A stretch of 12,725 nucleotides of DNA, from assembly GCA_044867875.1 (NCBI GenBank), contig JBIOVR010000436.1:1-12725 (forward strand), in the 5' to 3' direction. The stretch is from VBAS01 sp044867875. GTDB lineage: Bacteria > Bacteroidota > Bacteroidia > Chitinophagales > Chitinophagaceae. The notes under the pieces are model-generated. The model was not told the origin of the DNA, searched no databases, and was given only the letters and a program-made list of their open reading frames with translations. Of this stretch, positions 7,119-12,725 are shown in pieces (within the stretch, counting starts at the first letter, position 1; every line of letters begins with the position of its first letter). The position numbers were made by a program, and so were the translations under genes.

Positions 7119-7889
7119 CTAAAAACGTGATAAAGTGAGTCCACCGTCTATGATGATCACCTGGCCGGTTGAGTAGGGAAAATTTCCAAGGGCTAATGCA
7201 CTTACAGCTTTACCAACATCATCAGGATAGCCCCAACGTTTCTGAACAGTTAAGCCTTCACCAATCAGCTTATCATACTTTTCTTTTACACTAGCCGTCA
7301 TATCAGTATCGATCACCCCGGGCCGAACTTCATAAACGGGAATATCATACTCTCCTAAGCGAACAGCAAATAATTGTGTTACCATACTCATACCTGCTTT
7401 AGAAACACAATATTCTCCACGATTAACATTGGCTGCTGTGGCAGAAACGGAAGATATATTGATAATACAAGATGTAAATGCAGTGTCAGCCTTTTTCTGT
7501 TCGATCATCCAGTTAGCAATTTGCTGCGAGAGGAAATAAGTGCTCTTAAGATTTGTAGCGATCAATCGGTCGAAGCTTTCTTCTTCTGTTTCAAGTATGT
7601 CTTTTCTTTCTTTTGGTGCAACACCAGCATTATTGACGAGCACATGCAGTTTGCCAAAATGTTTCTTAACCTGTTCAATTATTTTTTTCCTGTCAACTGT
7701 TAATGAAACATCTCCCTGGCAATATAGAACATCGGCTCCTGCATTGCGCAATTCCTGCAAAGCGTCAGTAACAACTTTCTCTTCTCTCACTCCATTCACG
7801 GCAAGATCGAAACCGTTTTGTGCAAGATGTTTTGCAATTCCAAAACCAATGCCCCTGCTCCCTCCTGTTATTAGCGCAACTCTTTTCAT
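7119..7889 (-). CDS. Short-chain dehydrogenase/reductase, FabG-like (annotated as 3-ketoacyl-ACP reductase type)
   Basis: A 256-residue classical SDR, the usual length for the family. It has the cofactor motif TGGSRGIG (8-15), NNAG (86-89), Asn113, and the catalytic Ser147, Tyr160 and Lys164 in SSVSA and EYCVSK. The C-terminal GQVIIIDGGLTLSRF is typical. Proteins of this type are often named 3-ketoacyl-ACP reductase, but its place in a sugar cluster points to oxidation or reduction of a sugar or sugar acid; this is an inference. Gly9-x3-Gly13 and a non-acidic second strand (NGVREEK) leave the NAD or NADP preference unclear. It begins ten bases after the Gfo/Idh/MocA stop. A fragment of a paralogue lies at 5436-5522. 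Confidence 0.92.
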   Translation of the reverse strand: MKRVALITGGSRGIGFGIAKHLAQNGFDLAVNGVREEKVVTDALQELRNAGADVLYCQGDVSLTVDRKKIIEQVKKHFGKLHVLVNNAGVAPKERKDILETEEESFDRLIATNLKSTYFLSQQIANWMIEQKKADTAFTSCIINISSVSATAANVNRGEYCVSKAGMSMVTQLFAVRLGEYDIPVYEVRPGVIDTDMTASVKEKYDKLIGEGLTVQKRWGYPDDVGKAVSALALGNFPYSTGQVIIIDGGLTLSRF

Positions 7890-7898
7890 AATGACTAT

Positions 7899-9044
7899 TT
7901 AAAGTTCAGGAATATCAACCCAACAACGTTTGCTCCAGCTTTCTATTCCTTTTTCAGCCAATTGTACTCCTTTAGCACCATCACGAAGATCCCATGGAAA
8001 AGGTTCATCTTTTACAACATGCTTTAAAAACAATTCCCATTGCACTTTGAAAGCATTATCATAGTTTTCCTGCTCTCCTACTTTTGTCCAGTCTTCAAAA
8101 AAATTAATAGACTGAGGAACGTCAGGATTCCAAACTGGCCGCGGGGTATTCTCATAATTTTGAACATAACATTCCCTTAAACCCGCTACGGCTGAGCCTT
8201 TGGTTCCATCCACTTGCAATGTAAGAAGATCATCACGCCTCACTCTCACCGTCCACGAAGAATTGAAATGAGCAATGATTCCATCTTCTAACTGAAATGT
8301 TACATATGCTGCATCATCAGCAGTGCATTCATATTCCTTTCCCTGTTCATCAACTCTTTTAGGAATATGTGTTGCACCCAAACAAGAAACAGCTTTTACT
8401 TTTCCAAAAACATTATCGAGTACATAACGCCAATGACAAAGCATATCAACAATAATTCCTCCATCATCTTCTTTCCGATAATTCCATGAAGGGCGTTGAG
8501 CCGGAATTGTATAACCTTCAAAAACCCAATAACCGAATTCACCTCTCACAGAAAGTATCTTTCCAAAGAAACCTTGTTGAATAAGCTGTTTTAGTTTTAA
8601 TATACTTGGTAACCAAAGTTTATCCTGCACCACACCGTTTTTTAACCCGGCAGTTTTACATAATTGATAAAGTTCTATAGCAGTTTTGGTATCTGTTGCT
8701 ACTGGCTTTTCACAATAGATATGCTTGCCTGCTTTCACAGCTTGTTTAACAGCATCTGCTCTTCTTCCCGTTACCTGTGCATCGAAATAAATGATATTGT
8801 TTTTATCAGCCAGTGCTTCATCAAGATCGATCGTCATTCTTTTTACTCCGGATAATTCACAAAGTTTTTCCAGTTTACTACTATTCCGTCCAACAAGGAT
8901 TGGATCAGGCATGATCGTTTCTTCTTCACTGATCTTTACACCACCTTGTTTGATGATCGCAGCTATGGATCGTAACAGGTGTTGGTTTGTTCCCATACGT
9001 CCTGTTACACCATTCATGATGATACCTATTGTATGCTCCTTCAT
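7899..9044 (-). CDS. Gfo/Idh/MocA family oxidoreductase
   Basis: A 381-residue NAD(P)-dependent dehydrogenase of the Gfo/Idh/MocA family, which acts on sugars, inositols and related polyols. The N-terminal Rossmann fold starts with GIIMNGVTGRMG (7-18), a variant of the usual glycine motif. The family EKP signature stands at YCEKPV (110-115), with Lys113 the likely catalytic lysine. The C-terminal beta-sheet domain begins near residue 145. DDGGIIVDMLCHWRYVLD (193-210) has Asp200 and His204 at the usual active-site positions. There is no signal peptide, so it is cytoplasmic, whereas some family members are Tat-exported. It lies two bases after the TIM-barrel gene, and such pairs often act on the same keto-sugar. 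The exact substrate is unknown. Confidence 0.93.
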   Translation of the reverse strand: MKEHTIGIIMNGVTGRMGTNQHLLRSIAAIIKQGGVKISEEETIMPDPILVGRNSSKLEKLCELSGVKRMTIDLDEALADKNNIIYFDAQVTGRRADAVKQAVKAGKHIYCEKPVATDTKTAIELYQLCKTAGLKNGVVQDKLWLPSILKLKQLIQQGFFGKILSVRGEFGYWVFEGYTIPAQRPSWNYRKEDDGGIIVDMLCHWRYVLDNVFGKVKAVSCLGATHIPKRVDEQGKEYECTADDAAYVTFQLEDGIIAHFNSSWTVRVRRDDLLTLQVDGTKGSAVAGLRECYVQNYENTPRPVWNPDVPQSINFFEDWTKVGEQENYDNAFKVQWELFLKHVVKDEPFPWDLRDGAKGVQLAEKGIESWSKRCWVDIPEL

Positions 9045-9046
9045 TG

Positions 9047-9880
9047 TCAGCTATTTTCTTTGTACGCTTTTATTATTTTTTTCAAAAAATGAGATTGATC
9101 CTGTTGCCAGTATTTATTGGAAAAAATTTCTACTTCATAAAAACCACTAAAGCCTGTTGCTTCCACCCATGATCTTATTTTGTTGACAGGAATGCATCCA
9201 TCTCCCATTAAACCACGGTCAAGCAATATATCAACCGTCGGAGAATTCCAATCGCAAATATGAAAAGCTAATAAATGATCATTTTCCCCGCAACGTTTTA
9301 TTTCCTGTTCCAAAGATGGATCCCACCAAAGATGATATACATCTACAGCAACGCCAACATAAGACGAATTTATCTGTTCTGCCATATCATTTGCCTGTGC
9401 TAATGTATTAATCGCGGAACGTGTATCTGCATACATAGGATGTAGTGGTTCAATAGCCAATTTTATTCCGGCGGCTTTTGCCTGAGGAAGAATAGTTTCA
9501 ATACCTTCTTTGATCTGCTTTCTTGAATCTTCAAGTGACTGAGTTGGATCAGCACCACAAACAAGTACGATCACTTGTGTTTCTAATTCAGCAGCTTCTT
9601 CAATTGCTATCAAATTATCCTCGATCGCAAGCTTCCTTTTTTCTTTTTCTTTATTGGGGAAAAATCCTCCCCGGCAAAGTGAAACTATGTTCAATCCATG
9701 GTCACGCAATAGTTGACCTGTTTGTTTGACATCCCGATCTATTATTGCATCCCTCCAAACAGTTATTCCTTTTACACCTTCAGCTGAATAATTTTTTGCG
9801 GCTTCTTCAATGCTCCATGGTTTGGTTGTGATGGTATGAATACACAACTGCGAAAGATCAGTTAGTTGTTTGGCGCCCAT
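9047..9880 (-). CDS. TIM-barrel sugar isomerase/epimerase-like protein (AP endonuclease 2 superfamily)
   Basis: A 277-residue xylose-isomerase-like TIM barrel, the fold of hydroxypyruvate isomerase, IolE, tagatose 3-epimerase and 3-keto-sugar enzymes. Candidate divalent-metal ligands are Glu144 (AIEPLHP), Asp180 and His183 (VAVDVYHLWWD), His207 (AFHICDW) and Glu249 (YEVEIFS). The expected Glu/Asp/His/Glu set is therefore complete and the protein is likely catalytic. There is no signal peptide. I chose the ATG at 9880 over a TTG at 9889 because this ATG overlaps the stop codon of the GH88-like gene as TAATG, a sign of translational coupling. The reaction cannot be read from sequence; isomerisation or epimerisation of a keto-sugar, or dehydration as in IolE, are all possible. 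Confidence 0.9.
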   Translation of the reverse strand: MGAKQLTDLSQLCIHTITTKPWSIEEAAKNYSAEGVKGITVWRDAIIDRDVKQTGQLLRDHGLNIVSLCRGGFFPNKEKEKRKLAIEDNLIAIEEAAELETQVIVLVCGADPTQSLEDSRKQIKEGIETILPQAKAAGIKLAIEPLHPMYADTRSAINTLAQANDMAEQINSSYVGVAVDVYHLWWDPSLEQEIKRCGENDHLLAFHICDWNSPTVDILLDRGLMGDGCIPVNKIRSWVEATGFSGFYEVEIFSNKYWQQDQSHFLKKIIKAYKENS

Positions 9881-11259
9881 TAAATGCAATTGAAGAATGT
9901 ATAATATTTTTCATTGTTGATAATGCGTTGCAGGTAGAGACTTACTTCACGAATATGATAGTCTCCCCACATGCTTGATTCGCCATTTGGAATTTTACTG
10001 CCTGCAGGAATATGATCCCATCCATTGGGCCGATGATAGATGGAATGTAGTATCATTCCCTGGTGAGCATCATTGATACTCAAATAAGGTTCATCCAATA
10101 ATGTATTCATTACAGAAAGACCAACCTGCCAGTAACGATCCCCGTTCTTAGCATCTCCTTTGTTTTGTAAATATTTTCCCAAACGTAATAAACCCTGCGC
10201 ACCGATCGCTGCTGCTGAACTATCAACCGGTTCGTAAGAATTAAATGGATCAGCAGCTTTATTTAAGTAATCACTCATTTTGGAAAGTCCCGGCGCACCG
10301 GTATCCCAATAAGGAATTCCATCAGTGCAGGAATTTTCTATATAAAAATCACAAGTAGCTTTCGCCGCTTTCAGCATCAGCGATCCTAAATTATTTTTTC
10401 CTCCAAAATTTTCAAGAGTTATTTCGCTTACTGTATCAAACCATTCCAGTTCTTCGGCAAAACCACACATGGCCCAGGCAAGTCCTCTTGTCCATGTTGT
10501 AAAACCAGAAAAACCCTGTTGTGAATTTGGACAACGAAAATTTCCATCTTTCGCATTAAAAACACTTTCATGTGCAGTGCGTCCCCATACATCATAACTA
10601 TCACGTCCTTCACCATAGAACACCGAATAGTTTGCAGTTGCTTTCAAGTGTTGGATAACACGTTCCAGCAGATCTATTTTTACATCCCCTTCTCCCTGGA
10701 AAACATGACCAAGGCAATGACTCATCACCAATGCACGACAAGAACGAATTGTATCTACAAATAAAGAGTGAGGGCCATTGAAAGAATGAATGAATCCTCC
10801 ATTCTTTATTATTGTCCATCGGCTGGCCTGCACAGCACCTGAAATTTTCAATGCTAATTCGTAAAAACTTTTTTCCCATTCATTGAAAGGAATTTTGTTC
10901 TCCTTCATTAACCGAAGTAAATTTCCATAAGTGCTTATATTATTAAATCCATGATCATGTACACCAATATGGCTTACATGCGGTGCCATTTTTTCTACTG
11001 TTTTTTTTCTGCCTGTTTCTAAGAAAGATTTTTCTCCTGTTGCATCATACTGGAGAATAGAAGATCCGTATTGAAATCCCTGCGTCCATTCGGTCCATCC
11101 CCTTGTTGAATACTTGCCATCTATAGTAAAAACAGGTGATCCCTTGCTTTCATCATAATCCTTTTCGATCAGTTTTATTTTTTTAGCAGAAAGTTCCCAG
11201 AACTTTGTGAGTTTGTTCTTAAGATCAGATGCTTTTAATTCGTGATTAATCCGGATCAT
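9880..11259 (-). CDS. GH88-like unsaturated glucuronyl hydrolase family protein
   Basis: A 459-residue (alpha/alpha)6-barrel protein resembling glycoside hydrolase family 88, whose members hydrate the 4,5-double bond of unsaturated uronic acids at the non-reducing end and so split off the sugar left by polysaccharide lyases. Visible landmarks are WTEWTQGFQYG (55-65), HDHGF (101-105), FNGPHSLFVDT (160-170), TTWTRGLAWAMCGFA, IPYWDTGAPG and DSSAAAIGAQGLLRLG. Asp102 and Asp169 fall where the two catalytic Asp of characterised GH88 enzymes lie. There is no signal peptide, so it acts in the cytoplasm on something imported, presumably by the MFS protein just upstream (31-base gap). The ATG at 11259 is preferred over an in-frame TTG at 11268. 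Substrate specificity may depart from canonical GH88. Confidence 0.85.
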   Translation of the reverse strand: MIRINHELKASDLKNKLTKFWELSAKKIKLIEKDYDESKGSPVFTIDGKYSTRGWTEWTQGFQYGSSILQYDATGEKSFLETGRKKTVEKMAPHVSHIGVHDHGFNNISTYGNLLRLMKENKIPFNEWEKSFYELALKISGAVQASRWTIIKNGGFIHSFNGPHSLFVDTIRSCRALVMSHCLGHVFQGEGDVKIDLLERVIQHLKATANYSVFYGEGRDSYDVWGRTAHESVFNAKDGNFRCPNSQQGFSGFTTWTRGLAWAMCGFAEELEWFDTVSEITLENFGGKNNLGSLMLKAAKATCDFYIENSCTDGIPYWDTGAPGLSKMSDYLNKAADPFNSYEPVDSSAAAIGAQGLLRLGKYLQNKGDAKNGDRYWQVGLSVMNTLLDEPYLSINDAHQGMILHSIYHRPNGWDHIPAGSKIPNGESSMWGDYHIREVSLYLQRIINNEKYYTFFNCI

Positions 11260-11290
11260 ATTAAACAATATAATAGTTAACCAAAGTAAG

Positions 11291-12493
11291 TTAAGTTTTT
11301 TGGGGATTTAAATTTTTCGGAAGCATTGCTACTGCAACAATTCCAATAACGGCAAGTATGATCAGTACCGCAAATCCATTAGCATAATTTTCGCTACTAT
11401 CACGAAGCTTTGCAACCAGCATAGGAGAAAATGCTTCGGCCAAACCATCTGCTGTTAATACAAGTCCCATTACCCGTCCCATTATCCTTACTCCAAAAAG
11501 TTCGGCAGCCATTAAAGGAATGATCATATAATCACCGCCCAAACCCATTCCGAAAATGAAAGCAAATAAATAAATGATCCCCGGTGTCTCGGCAAAATAA
11601 AGCAGCGGTATTGATCCTGCAACAAGTGTATAGATCAGGATCATCACATATTTTTTTGGAAACTTATCTGCCAGCCAGCCCATGAGCACACGACCAATAA
11701 TGCTTGACAGAAGAACCAAGGAAATAATATTTGCTGATTGTCCCTGTGAATATTTCAGATCAAGACTGAAAAAAAGTTTAAGATTCTGGCTCGTTCCTGC
11801 CACTGCACCTATAGAACACATACTACCAATCAACAGCAAATAGAACGGCCAGCCTTTTACTATTTTATTAAGAGGAATTGTTGGTTCTTCCTTGATAGTT
11901 TCTACTGATTTTTTTTCCGGATTCTCTTTTACGATCCACGCCATTGGAAAAGAAATGACGATCATTAATATTCCTAAAATCATCAATGCCTGGTGCCATC
12001 CAAATTGTATGTTGAGCAATTTTGCTATTTGCGGAACAAGCATACCACCAACACCTATACCGAGATAAGCAAATCCCATCGCTTTGCCTCGCGTCTTGTT
12101 GAACCATCGTGCAGTTAAAACCTGGTTAGGTAATGGTCCCGCACACATATATCCCAGTGCATTGAATATATAGAACAAATAAAATTGCCAGAGTGTTGTT
12201 ACTGTACTTAAACCAACCAGGGCAAGACCTCCCATTAAAATTCCTGCAAGCATTAATCTTCGTGGACCAAACCAATCAATAAACCATCCTGCAAAAAAAC
12301 CCAGTAGACCAACAGCAACTTTTGCAAAAGCATTTCCTGAAGTAACAGTAGCCCTAGACCATCCATAATCTTTTACCCAAAAATCATAAAAGAAAGGAAG
12401 ACCATAAACCATAATACCAACAATGGAGAAGAGGCTGAGAAAACCGGTAGTAGCTACTTTTAATTGTCCAGAGCTTAGTTTATTGGCTTGCAT
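11291..12493 (-). CDS. MFS transporter (OFA/monocarboxylate-porter-like)
   Basis: A 400-residue major facilitator superfamily permease with about twelve membrane helices, split by a central cytoplasmic loop near residues 191-212 (KENPEKKSVETIKEE). The loop between helices 2 and 3 reads GWFIDWFGPRRLM, a variant of MFS motif A, and the matching loop in the second half reads GWLADKFPKKYVM. The overall pattern, including GPLPNQVLTARWF and NKTRGKAMGFAYLGIGVGG, resembles the OFA/monocarboxylate-type porters that carry organic acids. An acid-sugar such as a uronide is therefore a reasonable cargo; this is an inference. It is the first gene of the minus-strand cluster, starts at an unambiguous ATG and is divergent from the lipoprotein gene at 12632. 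There is no TonB-dependent receptor in the window to bring the substrate across the outer membrane. Confidence 0.92.
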   Translation of the reverse strand: MQANKLSSGQLKVATTGFLSLFSIVGIMVYGLPFFYDFWVKDYGWSRATVTSGNAFAKVAVGLLGFFAGWFIDWFGPRRLMLAGILMGGLALVGLSTVTTLWQFYLFYIFNALGYMCAGPLPNQVLTARWFNKTRGKAMGFAYLGIGVGGMLVPQIAKLLNIQFGWHQALMILGILMIVISFPMAWIVKENPEKKSVETIKEEPTIPLNKIVKGWPFYLLLIGSMCSIGAVAGTSQNLKLFFSLDLKYSQGQSANIISLVLLSSIIGRVLMGWLADKFPKKYVMILIYTLVAGSIPLLYFAETPGIIYLFAFIFGMGLGGDYMIIPLMAAELFGVRIMGRVMGLVLTADGLAEAFSPMLVAKLRDSSENYANGFAVLIILAVIGIVAVAMLPKNLNPQKT

Positions 12494-12588
12494 TGTATCG
12501 CTAATAATAGGTGAATATACAAATCAAATAATTTCAATCCTGTTCTAAAGAAATTACATAATAAATGTTCTGATAGATATCGGAACTG

Positions 12589-12615
12589 TTGCATCTATAC
12601 TTTTTTCTACCTTTA
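12589..12615 (+). promoter_or_regulatory. Possible Bacteroidota-type promoter for the right-edge lipoprotein gene
   Basis: TACCTTTA (12608-12615) matches the TAnnTTTG -7 box of Bacteroidota except in its last base. A TTG (12589-12591) lies 16 bases upstream, just short of the usual 17-23 spacing. The start codon at 12632 follows 16 bases later, which would give a very short leader. The match is approximate. Confidence 0.35.
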
Positions 12616-12631
12616 GTTATAATCATTTTTT

Positions 12632-12725
12632 ATGCGAATAAAAGAACTTGCCTTTTATTTATTGCCTTTTTTCTTTTTTTCTAATTGTGATCAACAGGAA
12701 AAAAAACAAAGCGCAGTAAATGATG
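12632..12725 (+). CDS. Lipoprotein, N-terminal part, cut by window edge
   Basis: From the ATG at 12632 the frame reads MRIKELAFYLLPFFFFSNCD, then QQEKKQSAVND, to the window end with no stop. A basic start, a hydrophobic core (residues 6-16) and Cys19 in FSNC followed by a polar tail are those of a lipoprotein signal peptide. The protein is therefore probably anchored in the inner or outer membrane. Only 31 residues are visible and no family can be assigned. It is divergent from the MFS gene across a 138-base gap and so could share regulation with the sugar cluster. Confidence 0.7.
   Translation, partial: MRIKELAFYLLPFFFFSNCDQQEKKQSAVND

Larger units (their letters stand above)
5650..12493 (-). 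other. Predicted six-gene transcription unit for cytoplasmic glycoside/sugar-acid use
   Basis: The order is MFS permease, GH88-like hydrolase, TIM-barrel isomerase, Gfo/Idh/MocA oxidoreductase, SDR and amidohydrolase. The gaps are 31, -1 (TAATG overlap), 2, 9 and 26 bases, so cotranscription from upstream of 12493 is very likely for at least the first five. No regulator gene is included, and I see no convincing TTG/TAnnTTTG promoter in front of the MFS gene. The amidohydrolase is exported and may be a passenger. Confidence 0.65.

Noticed and set aside
7374..7902. Two plus-strand reading frames inside the SDR region
   Set aside because: Both lie opposite a complete SDR with all catalytic residues; they are Cys/Ser/Phe-rich mirror products.
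10428..10879. Extra minus-strand frames inside the GH88-like gene, which could hint at a frameshift
   Set aside because: The GH88-like frame is uninterrupted from 11259 to 9880 and holds all family landmarks, so the other frames are by-products.
7119..11259. A standard Kdu/Kdg uronate pathway
   Set aside because: There is no KduI, KdgK or KdgA in the window, and the SDR lacks features that would single it out as KduD.

Overview
The window looks like chromosomal DNA from a Bacteroidota bacterium, most likely Chitinophagaceae or a close relative. The reasons are AT-rich coding with few Shine-Dalgarno sites, a DUF1573 lipoprotein, a class III cyclase fused to TolB-like and TPR domains, and short dispersed palindromes. 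The family-level placement is inference from gene content; there is no rRNA or marker gene here.

Left part (1-5403). A tannase/feruloyl-esterase gene runs off the left edge on the minus strand and carries an apparent frameshift near 176-182. Divergent from it are a DUF1573 lipoprotein (606-1040), an unknown four-helix membrane protein (1085-1459), a membrane-anchored cyclase-homology/TolB-like/TPR protein (1659-3701) and an FAD-dependent aromatic-ring-hydroxylase-type monooxygenase (3859-5403), all on the plus strand.

Convergent spacer (5404-5649). This short stretch holds the 3' stub of a second short-chain dehydrogenase gene, cut off exactly where a copy of a dispersed repeat begins, followed by a CCCGAT-type hairpin and an AT-rich inverted repeat.

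Right part (5650-12493). Six minus-strand genes are packed with gaps of at most 31 bases, and one stop and start overlap as TAATG. In transcription order they are an MFS importer, a GH88-like unsaturated uronyl hydrolase without a signal peptide, a TIM-barrel sugar isomerase/epimerase-like protein, a Gfo/Idh/MocA oxidoreductase, an SDR dehydrogenase and a secreted imidazolonepropionase-like amidohydrolase. The first five read as a coherent cytoplasmic route: import a uronide or other glycoside, hydrolyse it, then isomerise and oxidise or reduce the sugar. The substrate cannot be named from sequence alone, and none of the usual 4-deoxy-hexulose-uronate pathway genes (KduI, KdgK, KdgA) is present. 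A divergent lipoprotein gene begins at 12632 and runs off the right edge.

The most noteworthy points are the sugar cluster, the SDR stub next to a repeat boundary, the cyclase domain with altered substrate-specifying residues, and the frameshifted tannase. I found no CRISPR array, tRNA, rRNA, transposase or integrase.
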